64,000 nt of DNA from assembly GCF_006494775.1 (NCBI RefSeq), contig NZ_CP041146.1, positions 1,550,001 through 1,614,000 of the forward strand. Reading direction: 5' to 3'. The notes beneath the pieces are model-generated. The model had not been told where the DNA came from, did no database searches, and worked only from the letters and a program-made list of their open reading frames with translations. This DNA is from Nocardioides humi (GTDB lineage Bacteria > Actinomycetota > Actinomycetes > Propionibacteriales > Nocardioidaceae). The position numbers and the translations under genes were made by a program. Within the stretch, counting starts at the first letter, position 1. Every line of letters begins with the position of its first letter. This document shows, piece by piece, positions 46,336-54,695 of this stretch.

Positions 46336-48072
46336 GTGACTGTCGCCGGCCTCTCCCGCACCGCGCTCGGCCAGCGCGTGCCGCTGGCGGTGGAGCGGGC
46401 GATCAGCCCGATCCGGCGGCTGTCGGGCCGGGAGCGGCTGCTCGGCTGGCTCGCGCCGATCGCGCTCACGGTCCTGGCGTTCGGGCTGCGGGTGGTCGGG
46501 CTGGGGAACCCGCACCGGTTCGCGTTCGACGAGACGTACTACGCCAAGGACGCCTGGTCGCTGCTCAACAACGGCTACGTCCAGACCTACCTCACCGACG
46601 TCGACGGCAACACCAAGACCGACATCAACGCCGACATCCTCGCCGGGCACACCCAGGGCGTGTGGACCGGCGACCCGTCGCTCGCGGTGCACCCCGACGT
46701 CGGCAAGTGGCTGATCGCGCTCGGCGAGCAGGCGTTCGGGATGGACCCGTTCGGCTGGCGGATCGCCTCGGCCGTCGCCGGGGCGCTGATGGTGCTGGTC
46801 ATGTGCCGGCTGGTACGACGGATGACCGGCTCCACGATGCTCGGCTGCATCGCCGGCACCCTGCTCATGCTCGACGGCCTGCACTTCGTGCTCTCGCGGC
46901 TCGCGCTGCTCGACATCTTCCTCGCGCTCTTCCTGCTGTGCGCGGTGTCCTGCCTCGTGGCGGACCGGGACTGGCACCGGGCGAGACTCGGGGCCCGGGC
47001 ACGTCGTACCGACGGCGGGGTGGCGCTGACCGGGTGGGGGCCGCCGGTCCTGTTCCGGCCGTGGCTGCTGGCCGCCGGCGTCTGCTTCGGCCTGGCGATC
47101 GGCACCAAGTGGACGGCGCTCTTCCCGCTCGCCGCCCTCGGCGTCCTGTGCTGGGTCTGGAGCGCCGGCGCCCGCCGCTCGCTCGGCATCCGGTGGGCGC
47201 TGGTCAAGGGCGCGCTGGTCGACGGCGTACCGGCGTTCCTGTCGCTGGTCGTGGTGGCGCTGCTCGTCTACATCGCGACGTGGGGCGGCTGGCTGGCGCA
47301 CGCGAAGGAGTACGAGGAGCACCTCAGCTCCACGCAGTACCGCCAGTACACCGGCCACGGGCACTGCGCGAAGGACGACGACTCCTATGTCGCGACCGAC
47401 CTCGACAAGACCAAGCGCTGGCCGACCGCCACCGAGAAGGACGCGACCGGCCTGGGCGAGACCTGGCAGTCGCTGCGCTCGCTCTGGTACTACCACCAGG
47501 ACGTCTACACCTTCCACACGCACTTCCTGAACTGCTCCGAGCACTTCTACGAGTCGAAGCCGTCGAGCTGGCTGCTGGTCAACCGTCCGGTCGGCGTCGC
47601 GGTCACCAACGACATCTCGCCGGACACGCCCGGCTGCGACGCTCCCGCCGACAGCCACTGCATCAAGCAGGTGCTGCTCCTGCCCACACCCGTGCTGTGG
47701 TGGGGCGGCGTGCTCGCGCTGCTGTTCTCCGTGGTGATGTGGATCGGCGCCCGCGACTGGCGCTACGGACTGGCGGTCGTGGGCGCCCTGTCCGCCTGGC
47801 TGCCCTGGATGATGTACGACGACCGGCCGATCTTCCTCTTCTACGCGATCGCGATCCTGCCGTTCACCGTCATGGCGATCACGCTCACCATCGGCACGCT
47901 GATCGGGCCCTCGCGCGCGCCGTCGGCCCGTCGTACCGCGGGGGTGATCGTCGGCGGCGCGTTCGTGGTGCTGACGCTGGTGAACTTCGCCTGGTTCTGG
48001 CCGATCTGGACCAACCAGATGCTGACCCACAGCGAGTGGCTGGACCGGGTCTGGTTCTCCCGCTGGGTCTGA
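46336..48072 (+). CDS. Dolichyl-phosphate-mannose-protein mannosyltransferase (PMT family)
   Basis: A 578-residue GT39 enzyme from GTG 46336 with about ten transmembrane helices. FDETYYAKDAWSLLNNGY contains the catalytic Asp-Glu in the first extracytoplasmic loop, and SLAVHPDVGKWLIALGE the following PMT motif. It transfers mannose from polyprenyl phosphate to Ser/Thr of exported proteins as they leave the Sec channel. Likely substrates here include the Pro/Thr-rich secreted proteins of this window, an inference only. Confidence 0.92.
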   Translation: MTVAGLSRTALGQRVPLAVERAISPIRRLSGRERLLGWLAPIALTVLAFGLRVVGLGNPHRFAFDETYYAKDAWSLLNNGYVQTYLTDVDGNTKTDINADILAGHTQGVWTGDPSLAVHPDVGKWLIALGEQAFGMDPFGWRIASAVAGALMVLVMCRLVRRMTGSTMLGCIAGTLLMLDGLHFVLSRLALLDIFLALFLLCAVSCLVADRDWHRARLGARARRTDGGVALTGWGPPVLFRPWLLAAGVCFGLAIGTKWTALFPLAALGVLCWVWSAGARRSLGIRWALVKGALVDGVPAFLSLVVVALLVYIATWGGWLAHAKEYEEHLSSTQYRQYTGHGHCAKDDDSYVATDLDKTKRWPTATEKDATGLGETWQSLRSLWYYHQDVYTFHTHFLNCSEHFYESKPSSWLLVNRPVGVAVTNDISPDTPGCDAPADSHCIKQVLLLPTPVLWWGGVLALLFSVVMWIGARDWRYGLAVVGALSAWLPWMMYDDRPIFLFYAIAILPFTVMAITLTIGTLIGPSRAPSARRTAGVIVGGAFVVLTLVNFAWFWPIWTNQMLTHSEWLDRVWFSRWV

Positions 48073-48074
48073 CC

Positions 48075-48249
48075 GACCCGGCGCGAACTGCCCCGCAGAC
48101 GACGCTGACCCGGCGCGTCCTTACCCGCGGACGTCATCGACCCGGCGCGTCCTTACCTCACGAGAAGGTCAGGACGCGCCGGGTCAGCGGGAATGCGCGG
48201 TCAGGATGAGCCGGGTCAGCGCAAATCCCAGGGCAGTTCGTGCCGGGTC
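48075..48249. repeat. Cluster of three direct and three inverted GACCCGGC units between convergent genes
   Basis: GACCCGGC occurs at 48075, 48107 and 48139, and its complement GCCGGGTC at 48178, 48210 and 48242. Units extend into longer arms: 48075-48092 pairs with 48232-48249 (17 of 18), and the GCGTCCTTACC-flanked units pair with the region 48167-48189. The result is a nested foldback that fills the gap between two convergent genes and likely terminates both. The last unit includes the downstream stop codon. Confidence 0.7.
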
Positions 48250-48517
48250 AGTGGTTGCGGAGGGCGTCGATGAGCTCGCCCTTCCTCATCGACGACCGTC
48301 CGTCGATGTCGAGCTCGCCGGCGCGCTTGCGGAGCTCGTCGACGGTCCACTCCTCGTAGGGCTCGGCCTTGCCGCCGCGGCGGCCGACCTTGCTGGAGCC
48401 CTCGGAGGCCATGGCGTTGGAGATGCGCGCGGCCTTCTCCTTGCTGGCGCCGCCCTTGCGGATCTCCTCGTAGGCGTCCGGGTTCTTGATCCCGGGACCG
48501 TGCTTCTTGCCGGGCAT
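48248..48517 (-). CDS. DUF7218 / Rho-N-like (SAP-type) small protein
   Basis: An 89-residue basic protein. MPGKKHGPGIKNPDAYEEIRKGG is the family start, and the C-terminus (WTVDELRKRAGELDIDGRSSMRKGELIDAL) is a Rho-N/SAP-like helix-extended-helix that may bind nucleic acid. Such proteins are common in stress-associated loci of actinobacteria. It may be transcribed with the PRC-barrel gene, 40 nt upstream. Confidence 0.75.
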   Translation of the reverse strand: MPGKKHGPGIKNPDAYEEIRKGGASKEKAARISNAMASEGSSKVGRRGGKAEPYEEWTVDELRKRAGELDIDGRSSMRKGELIDALRNH

Positions 48518-48557
48518 GTCTCCTCCTCCGAATCCGGGTGTGGGTCCTCTGCAGGCG

Positions 48558-49205
48558 CTACCCGCGCAGCGGCCGGAGAGACGCCCCGGGACCGATCCGG
48601 ACTTCGCCCGCGTCGAGGTCGAGCTCGACGGCGTCGTCCAGGTCGACGACGCGGGCGTGCCGGTGCAGCCGGCGCACGACCGCGGCGACGGCGGCAGGAC
48701 CCGGCTCGCTGCGGCGGTCGTAGCCGAACAGGGCGCCGGGGCGGCCGGGGCCGACGATCAGGGCGGTGACCCGGTGCTCCCCGGGGCCGCAGGGCGAGCC
48801 GAGCATGCGCAGGTCGAGCACCTTCGAGCGGCGCGGGACGACGGCGCAGCGGACGGGCAGGCCGAGCACCCGGCTGACCCGGAGCCGGCGCGGGTCCGTG
48901 GCGCGGGCGGGCTCCATCGGGCTGGACGGGTCCGGGCCTGGCACGGTCAGTCGGACCTCGCTGTCGACGTCCTCGATCAGGTCGAGGTCGATCACGCGCG
49001 GGAGGGCGCGCACGGAGAGGTCGAAGCGTGGCAGGAGCGCCGGGAGGCCGGTCAGCAGCGCGGTGGGCGTCAGCGTCCCGTCCTCGCCGCGGAGCAGCTC
49101 GATGTCGTCGACCTTCCCGGCCAGGCGGCCGTCGGAGGTGACGACCTGGCGGTCGAGCAGGTGCAGCCCGACGTCGTACCCGTCGCGCTCGGTCAGCGAC
49201 ACCAT
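48558..49205 (-). CDS. PRC-barrel domain protein
   Basis: A 215-residue protein with two PRC-barrel-like segments: LLDRQVVTSDGRLAGKVDDIEL at the N-terminus (~residues 15-40) and a second beta-rich portion around VSRVLGLPVRCAV and DLRMLGSP. PRC barrels occur in RimM, photosynthetic reaction centres and as adaptor domains of metal transporters. It follows the NRAMP-like gene by 13 nt, so it may be a regulatory partner of that transporter. Confidence 0.65.
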   Translation of the reverse strand: MVSLTERDGYDVGLHLLDRQVVTSDGRLAGKVDDIELLRGEDGTLTPTALLTGLPALLPRFDLSVRALPRVIDLDLIEDVDSEVRLTVPGPDPSSPMEPARATDPRRLRVSRVLGLPVRCAVVPRRSKVLDLRMLGSPCGPGEHRVTALIVGPGRPGALFGYDRRSEPGPAAVAAVVRRLHRHARVVDLDDAVELDLDAGEVRIGPGASLRPLRG

Positions 49206-49218
49206 CGGCCCACTCCCC

Positions 49219-50451
49219 TCAGCCCTGTCCCATCGACGTGACGACCATCAGCGGGATCGCGGCCACGGCGGCGACCGCGATGACGACGAGGTAGCCGACC
49301 CCGAGCGCGTTGGCGACCGGCCCGTTGACGTGCTCGCCGAGGTAGTCCGGGTCGTTGGCGACCACGAGGATCGGGAAGTACGTCAGCGGCAGCGCGATCG
49401 CCGAGAACACCACCGACATCTCGGTGACCATGATCGGGTCGACGCCGGTGAGCAGCACCCCGGCCGCGACGACCGTGGCGACGAGCAGGATGACGTGGAA
49501 GCCGACGGCCTCCCGCGCGCGGACGTACTTGCCCCACGGGAAGCCGAAGTACTGCGCCAGGCTGTAGCCCGTCGCGAGGCCGGTCTCGCACGCGGCGCCG
49601 AAGGTGGCCGCGAAGAAGCCCAGCACCACGACCGCCAGCCCGATCTTGCCGAGCCCCACCGCCACCGGCAGGCCGACCTGGCCGAGCGTCTCGACCTCGA
49701 TGCCGGTCGGGAGGAAGACGACCGCGGCGCAGGCGGCGATGGACGCCGACAGCAGTCCCCCGAGGGGGAAGCCGATGAAGACGTTGGCCCGCATCACCCC
49801 GATGTCCCTGGTCGTCCAGCGCTCCTCGACCCCACCGCTGGAGAAGAAGAACACCTCGTACGGCGTCATGGCGGCGCCGAACAGGGCGACCCCGTAGTAG
49901 GCGTACGTCGTCCAGCCCTCCGCGGCCGGCTTCTCCGCCGGCGACAGCCCGGCCGCGAGCTCGCCCCAGTCCGGGCCGAGCTGCCACAGCGCGACCGCGA
50001 ACGCGACCAGGGCCAGGCCCAGCAGGCCGAGCACGTTCTCGATCGCGGAGAACTTCGCGCGCCACAGCACGATCCACACCGCGGCCGCGACGACCGGCAT
50101 GATCAACAGGTGGTGGATCGTGCTGACCAGCTGCAGCGCGAGGGCGATGCCACCGATCTCGGCGATGAAGGTCAGCAGGGTGACCAGCATCGAGCCGACC
50201 AGGTTGAGGAAGCCCATCCGCGGGCCGAGCCGCTCGCGCACGAGGTCGAAGGTCGCGCGATGGCTGACCGCCGCGATCCGTCCCGACATCTCGGCGAACA
50301 CGCAGATGCCGACCACGCCCACGACCACCACCCACACCAGCGACGTGCCGAACCGGGCGCCGACCTGGGCGTTGGTGACTAGGTCGCCGATGTCGACGAA
50401 GCCGCCGATGGCCGTCAGGACGCCCAGCAGGACGGCGAGATAGCGCTTCAC
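49219..50451 (-). CDS. NRAMP-related divalent metal transporter with altered metal-site motifs
   Basis: A 410-residue, ~11-helix membrane protein of the NRAMP superfamily (LeuT fold), from GTG 50451. The canonical TM1 motif DPGN reads DIGD (VDIGDLVTNAQVG), and in TM6 the expected M-P-H reads T-P-Y (GAAMTPYEVFFFSSG), so the metal-coordinating Asn and Met are replaced. This argues against classical Mn/Fe specificity and for a divergent branch. Co-encoded with a PRC-barrel protein and coupled by 4 bp to a lipoprotein gene. Confidence 0.75.
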   Translation of the reverse strand: MKRYLAVLLGVLTAIGGFVDIGDLVTNAQVGARFGTSLVWVVVVGVVGICVFAEMSGRIAAVSHRATFDLVRERLGPRMGFLNLVGSMLVTLLTFIAEIGGIALALQLVSTIHHLLIMPVVAAAVWIVLWRAKFSAIENVLGLLGLALVAFAVALWQLGPDWGELAAGLSPAEKPAAEGWTTYAYYGVALFGAAMTPYEVFFFSSGGVEERWTTRDIGVMRANVFIGFPLGGLLSASIAACAAVVFLPTGIEVETLGQVGLPVAVGLGKIGLAVVVLGFFAATFGAACETGLATGYSLAQYFGFPWGKYVRAREAVGFHVILLVATVVAAGVLLTGVDPIMVTEMSVVFSAIALPLTYFPILVVANDPDYLGEHVNGPVANALGVGYLVVIAVAAVAAIPLMVVTSMGQG

Positions 50452-50903
50452 GGCGACGCTCGCTCGAGCTCCCCCGCGATCCGGTCGAGGTCGTCGAGCA
50501 GGGCCGGGTCGTCGTACCTCCCCGCGACGACGTGCGCGCGGGCGGTGCGGACGAGCTCGACGGCCCGCGCCAGCAGGTCCAGGACCGCCCGCGCCGCCCC
50601 GGTCCGCCGGGCGGGCGCCTGGACCCGGGCCAGGTCGTCCTCCGCCCTACCGGCCGCCTCCTCGGCGTCGGCCATCAGCACGGTCGTGTACGACGACCAG
50701 GTCCGCCCCTCGGCAGCTGTCTCCAGCGCCAGGCGGGCGGTGGCGACCTGGCTCGCGGCGTCGGCCAGGGCCTGCTCCGCCTGCTCGTCCCAGCCGTCGG
50801 CGTCCGGCCGGCCCACGACGCCGCACCCGGCGACCAGCGGCCCCAGGACGGCCAGCCAGACGACGAGCACCGCGACGACGGCCGGTCGCTCCGAGCGCTT
50901 CAC
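50448..50903 (-). CDS. Predicted lipoprotein of unknown function
   Basis: A 151-residue protein from GTG 50903 with a lipoprotein signal; LVAGC puts the lipidated cysteine at residue 27. The mature part is a helical bundle rich in Ala and Glu (ADAASQVATARLALETA). It overlaps its neighbours by 4 bp on both sides (upstream DUF6328, downstream NRAMP-like), so it is expressed in strict coupling with them. No family recognised. Confidence 0.65.
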   Translation of the reverse strand: MKRSERPAVVAVLVVWLAVLGPLVAGCGVVGRPDADGWDEQAEQALADAASQVATARLALETAAEGRTWSSYTTVLMADAEEAAGRAEDDLARVQAPARRTGAARAVLDLLARAVELVRTARAHVVAGRYDDPALLDDLDRIAGELERASP

Positions 50904-51366
50904 CTCGCGCGGCCCCGCCACGGGACCACGGCCCACATCAGGGTGAACGCGAGCGCGACCGCCGCCGCGGCGGTCAGGGCAGCCACGCGGCCGAGGACGA
51001 CGTCGAACACCAGCAGCACCACGGCCGCGGAGACCGTGGCCAGGCCGACCAGGCCGGCGAGGGCGCACCGCTGCGCGGCCGCGACGATCCACTCCCGCTC
51101 CCCCGCCGGAAGAGCAGGCGGTGGTAGCAGACCGGCGCGACGATGACGAGCGTGGTGAGGACGGCCGCGACCAGAATGCCGAGGTAGATCCGCTGCTGGG
51201 TCTCGGTCAGCTCGGTGAACCGCTCGGTGAACGGCACGGTCAGCAGGAAGCCGGTGAGGATCTGCACGCCGGTCTGCATCACCCGGAGCTCCTGGAGCAG
51301 CTCGTTGAAGTTCCGGGTGATCTGCTGCGGCGGCCGGGGCCGCCGCCCGACCGGCGGGCTGGTCAC
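50900..51366 (-). pseudogene. DUF6328 membrane protein, interrupted by a frameshift
   Basis: From GTG 51366 the first frame reads QQITRNFNELLQELRVMQTG and two helices to CYHRLLFRR, then leaves frame. The next frame continues GEREWIVAAAQRCALAGL and two more helices to the stop at 50900, together matching a four-helix DUF6328 protein of ~155 residues. One extra G in the five-base run at ~51104-51108 repairs the gene. Both joints are 4-bp overlaps in a polycistron, suggesting the gene is functional and the base was lost in sequencing or very recently. Confidence 0.7.
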
Positions 51367-51581
51367 GCCCAGCCCTCCTCCACGTCCTGCGCGTGGGGGT
51401 AGATCTCGTCCGGGTCGGCGTCCTCCCCCGGGTGGTCGAGCGGCACCTCGGGGTCGCGGTCGGGGACGTGGTAGTCCTCGGGCGTCGAGCGGTCGGCCTC
51501 CGGCACCGGCCGCTGCTCCGGGTCGACCGGCTCGTCCGGCTCCTGCGGCCGCTCGGGATTCTCGGGGTCGGGGATGGTCAC
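51363..51581 (-). CDS. Small acidic hypothetical protein
   Basis: A 72-residue protein from GTG 51581, extremely rich in Asp, Glu and Pro (PERPQEPDEPVDPEQRPVP), likely disordered. Coding is supported by 4-bp overlaps with genes on both sides. No family recognised; comparable low-complexity proteins occur in stress operons. Confidence 0.6.
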   Translation of the reverse strand: MTIPDPENPERPQEPDEPVDPEQRPVPEADRSTPEDYHVPDRDPEVPLDHPGEDADPDEIYPHAQDVEEGWA

Positions 51582-51775
51582 GGTCGACCGCCTCCTGTCT
51601 GGTCTCCTGTCTGGTCTCCGGTCCGGGCGTTCGGCCCGGTCGCACCTTCCTGCACGTCGTCGTCGGTCGGGTGCCCGGCGACGGCGTCCGAGGGGGTCTC
51701 GGCGGCTCCGGCGTCGTCGAGGTTGCCGACCTCGGACACCTGGCCATCGTCACGCTCTCGCGGTCGGTTGTCCAT
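51578..51775 (-). CDS. Small hypothetical protein
   Basis: A 65-residue hydrophilic protein from ATG 51775 (MDNRPRERDDGQVSEVGNLD), rich in Asp, Gly and Thr and probably disordered. It begins 25 nt after the SDR gene's stop and overlaps the next small gene by 4 bp (GTGA). No homologue recognised. Confidence 0.55.
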   Translation of the reverse strand: MDNRPRERDDGQVSEVGNLDDAGAAETPSDAVAGHPTDDDVQEGATGPNARTGDQTGDQTGGGRP

Positions 51776-51800
51776 GCCGGTGAGGTACCCCGGCGGCGGG

Positions 51801-52661
51801 TCAGAACACGGGCTTGCCGCCGGTGACGCCGAGCACCGTGCCGGAGACGTACGACGCGTCGCCGGGCGAGGCGAGGAACACGAACGCCGGCGCGACCTCG
51901 GCCGGCTGCCCGGCCCGCCCGAGCGGCGTGTCGAGCCCGAAGCGCGCCACCTTCTCCGGCTCCTGGGTGGCCGGCTGGAGCGGGGTCCAGATCGGTCCCG
52001 GCGCCACCGCGTTGACCCGGATCCCGTCGCCGCCGAGGGAGGAGGCGAGGTTGACCGTGAGGTTGTTGATGGCGGCCTTGGTGGCGGCGTAGTCGAGCAG
52101 CGTCTCGGACGGCTCGAAGGCCTGGATGGAGGCGTTGTTGACGATGCAGCCGGGCCGCTCGCGCAGGTGCGGCGCGGCGGCGCGGACCAGCCACATCAGG
52201 GCGTAGAGGTTGGTCTTGAAGGTGCGGTCGATCCGCTCGTCGCTCAGGTCGTCGACCGCGTGGTCGCGCGCCATCTGGTAGCCGGCGTTGTTGACCAGGA
52301 CGTCCAGCGCGCCGAGCTCGTCGACCGTACGACGGACCGCCTCGTCGCACGCCTCGCTGGTGCGCAGGTCGAGCGCCATGGGCAGCACCCGGCGGCCGGC
52401 GTCGGTCACGAGCGCGGCGGTGGCGTCGGCGTCCGGCTGCTCCTCGGGGAGGTGGGTGAAGGCGACGTCGGCGCCTTCCCGGGCGTAGGCGATCGCGACC
52501 GCGCGGCCGATCCCGGAGTCGCCGCCGGTGATCAGCGCGACCTGTCCGTCGAGGCGTCCGTGCCCGACGTACGACTGCTCGCCGTGGTCCGGCTCGGGGT
52601 CCATCTCCCCCGTCAGGCCGGGGGGTGTCTGCTGCTGGGCGGGGAATGCCTGCTCGCTCAT
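51801..52661 (-). CDS. SDR-family general-stress oxidoreductase
   Basis: A 286-residue short-chain dehydrogenase of the extended-N-terminus group seen in YhdF/YdaD-type general stress proteins. GGDSGIGRAVA is the cofactor loop, VNNAGYQ the structural motif, and YAATKAAI the catalytic YxxxK. The leading QQQTPPGLTGEMDPEPDHGE segment is specific to this group. Head of a run of overlapping genes to 48558. A GGGTAA box 10 nt before the start (52671-52676) could be a SigB-type -10, but its -35 is poor. Confidence 0.85.
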   Translation of the reverse strand: MSEQAFPAQQQTPPGLTGEMDPEPDHGEQSYVGHGRLDGQVALITGGDSGIGRAVAIAYAREGADVAFTHLPEEQPDADATAALVTDAGRRVLPMALDLRTSEACDEAVRRTVDELGALDVLVNNAGYQMARDHAVDDLSDERIDRTFKTNLYALMWLVRAAAPHLRERPGCIVNNASIQAFEPSETLLDYAATKAAINNLTVNLASSLGGDGIRVNAVAPGPIWTPLQPATQEPEKVARFGLDTPLGRAGQPAEVAPAFVFLASPGDASYVSGTVLGVTGGKPVF

Positions 52662-52729
52662 GTCCCGGTGTTACCCGGGTGATGCCGCGAGAGTCGGGTA
52701 CTCCCCGGGCCGAGTCGACGCGAACGGAC

Positions 52730-53419
52730 TCAGTCGGGCCGGTTTCCCCGAGCCGTCCGGCTGGCGGTGAGGTCGTCGAGCAGCGCGTCCAGCAACCGGC
52801 GCAGTCCAGGGTGGCTGACATGCCCCTCCCGAGCCACCTGGATCAGGCGCTCGGCGACCTCCCGCACCTTCACGTTGCGGTTGCGGGACCACCACTTGAG
52901 CATGGCGAAGGCGGCATCGGCGTCGAGGCCGTAGCCCAGCATCAGGATGCCCTTGGCCTGCTCGATGGTGTCCCGCGACGCAGCCGACGCGGCGACCGCG
53001 GCGTCGGCCGCGGCACTGGTCTCCGCCTCGAGCTCGGGCGTCAGGTCGAGGTAGTAGCCGAGGAGACGGTCGACCTTGCCGCTGGTGCGGCCGCCGTCGT
53101 ACTGGCCCTCGCCGACGAGGACGACATTGCGGACCTCGTCGCCCACCAGGATCCGGTAGTAGACGTTGAAGGGCGAGCCGCCGTCGATCGCGACCTGCAG
53201 CGTCCGTTCGACGAGCTCGCGGTCGAGCTCGTGCTTGTGGCGCATGATCAGCTGGGTGGTCGGCTCCACCTCACCCGGCTCGTAGCCGTGGATCGCGAAG
53301 ACGTCGTCGTCCCACTCCCACGCGTCGCCCGCTACGTCGTAGACGAACCGGCCCGTCTGGCGGGCGCCGCCGACCCCCGCCAGCGATGCCGGCTCACCCT
53401 CCTGCAGGTCCTCACCCAT
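52730..53419 (-). CDS. PAS and ANTAR domain protein
   Basis: A 229-residue signalling protein. Residues ~22-125 form a PAS/PAC fold (WEWDDDVFAIHGYEPGEV); the C-terminus (DTIEQAKGILMLGYGLDADAAFAMLKWWSRNRNVKV) is an ANTAR RNA-binding domain, which binds paired hexaloops to prevent termination. GGAGGGGCGCG precedes ATG 53419. Divergent from the SigB-type redox operon. ANTAR targets with tandem hairpins were not located. Confidence 0.88.
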   Translation of the reverse strand: MGEDLQEGEPASLAGVGGARQTGRFVYDVAGDAWEWDDDVFAIHGYEPGEVEPTTQLIMRHKHELDRELVERTLQVAIDGGSPFNVYYRILVGDEVRNVVLVGEGQYDGGRTSGKVDRLLGYYLDLTPELEAETSAAADAAVAASAASRDTIEQAKGILMLGYGLDADAAFAMLKWWSRNRNVKVREVAERLIQVAREGHVSHPGLRRLLDALLDDLTASRTARGNRPD

Positions 53420-53458
53420 CGCGCCCCTCCGTGCCCTCCGTGCGGCCGAGGTGACCTC

Positions 53459-53485
53459 GGTATGCGTTGCCCACGGCCCGGGTAC
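53459..53485 (+). promoter_or_regulatory. SigB/SigF-type promoter of the redox operon
   Basis: GGTAT (53459-53463), 16 nt, GGGTAC (53480-53485): the general-stress sigma pattern (GTTT/GGTAT - ~16 - GGGTA). It stands 24 nt before the start of the 49-aa gene and matches, in both boxes and spacing, the promoter before the sigma gene itself (57054-57080). Confidence 0.6.
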
Positions 53486-53509
53486 CCCGCAACCACCGGA
53501 GGAGGTCGC

Positions 53510-53659
53510 ATGGGTCGGCGGACCGTCTACGACGAGAACTATGGCGAATCGGGATCGCGGCACACAACAGGGGGGCACCTGATCCTTGTGCTGACCCTGC
53601 GTCGCATGCTGCTGCGCCTCATCTGGGGCGAGCTGTGGGAAGGAAGGACGAGGACCTAG
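53510..53659 (+). CDS. 49-residue small protein leading the redox operon
   Basis: ATG 53510 follows GGAGGAGG at optimal spacing, and the TAG stop directly abuts the next ATG. The product has a hydrophilic N-terminus (MGRRTVYDENYGESG) and an amphipathic or membrane-associating C-terminal helix (HLILVLTLRRMLLRLIWGELW). No family recognised. Its position between a clear stress promoter and the iron enzyme makes it likely to be translated. Confidence 0.6.
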   Translation: MGRRTVYDENYGESGSRHTTGGHLILVLTLRRMLLRLIWGELWEGRTRT

Positions 53660-54688
53660 ATGAAGTTGCCCGAGCCCTGCGGACCGCTCAGCGAGCGCGT
53701 CGTCGACACTCTCCGCGCCCGCCCCCACGGCCCGCACGCGGTGCCCGAGCCGCGGGCGATGGGCGACGTCACCTACCCCCTCACCGACCGCGACTTCCAG
53801 CTCGCGCTGTGGACGCTCTACGAGCTCCACTACCGCGGCTTCGACGACGTCGAGGATCCCCACGCGGAGTGGGACCCGCTGCTGATGGTCAGCCGTGCGG
53901 GCCTGGAGCGGACCTTCGAGCACGCCGTCCGCACCCTCGTGAGCGAGGCCCCCGGTGACGCCCCCGCGCTCGCCGACCTCGGCGCCACCCCGGCCGAGCA
54001 GGTCACCGCGGCGCTGGTCCGGATGACCGCCCGCTCCGGCCCCTCGGAGGTCGCCCAGTTCCTGCACCGCCGGGCGACGCGCACGGAGTTCTGCTCCTAC
54101 CTGGCCGAGCGGGCGGTCTACCACCTGCGCGAGTCCGACCCGCAGAGCTTCGTGCTGCCCCGGATCGGCGGCGCCGCGAAGGTGGCGCTCGCCGAGCTCC
54201 AGTACGACGAGTACGGCGGCGGCCGACCCGACCGGCTGCACCAGACGCTCTTCGCCCGCGCGCTCGAGTCCCTCGACATGCCGACCGACCTGGCGCCGTA
54301 CGTCGCCGGCGCGACGGGGGCGACCCTGGCGTCGGTCAACCTGATGTCGCTGTTCGCGCTGAACCGCCGGCTGCGGGGCGCGGCGATGGGCCACCTGGCG
54401 GCGTTCGAGGCGACCAGCTCGCTGCCGTGCGAGCGGATCCTGCGCGGCGCACGCCGGCTGCGGCTGCCGGAGGCGGTGTGCGACTACTACGACGAGCACG
54501 TGGAGGCCGACGCCGTGCACGAGCAGCTCGCCATTCGCGGCATCTGCGCCGCCCTGGTCGCGGACGAGCCGGAGCTCGCCGCCGACGTGGTGCTCGGCGC
54601 CACCGCGTGCCTGGCCGTGGACGGCCTCGCCGGCGAGGTGCTCCTCGACGGCTGGCGGGCGCAGCGCGACGCACCGGCGGCGGGGTGA
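53660..54688 (+). CDS. Iron-containing redox enzyme family protein (haem-oxygenase-like fold)
   Basis: A 342-residue all-helical protein. ELHYRGFDD, the helix around FLHRRATRTEFCSYLAER, AELQYDEYGGGRPDRLH and ATSSLPCERI with DEHVEADAVHEQLA supply the conserved Glu/His/Asp residues that bind a di-iron centre in this family (relatives of CADD and TenA-like oxidases). Immediately follows the 49-aa gene and precedes a CDGSH protein. Reaction unknown; an oxidative or detoxifying step is likely. Confidence 0.8.
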   Translation: MKLPEPCGPLSERVVDTLRARPHGPHAVPEPRAMGDVTYPLTDRDFQLALWTLYELHYRGFDDVEDPHAEWDPLLMVSRAGLERTFEHAVRTLVSEAPGDAPALADLGATPAEQVTAALVRMTARSGPSEVAQFLHRRATRTEFCSYLAERAVYHLRESDPQSFVLPRIGGAAKVALAELQYDEYGGGRPDRLHQTLFARALESLDMPTDLAPYVAGATGATLASVNLMSLFALNRRLRGAAMGHLAAFEATSSLPCERILRGARRLRLPEAVCDYYDEHVEADAVHEQLAIRGICAALVADEPELAADVVLGATACLAVDGLAGEVLLDGWRAQRDAPAAG

Positions 54689-54695
54689 GGCGGCG

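Noticed and set aside
45454..48030. 858-codon minus-strand frame extending from rsmI across the mannosyltransferase
   Set aside because: Only its last 282 codons are RsmI; the upstream part is antisense to the PMT gene and has no domain.
52671..52697. Possible SigB promoter for the SDR operon
   Set aside because: The GGGTAA -10 is good, but no GTTT/GGTAT is found 15-17 nt upstream, so it is only mentioned under the gene.
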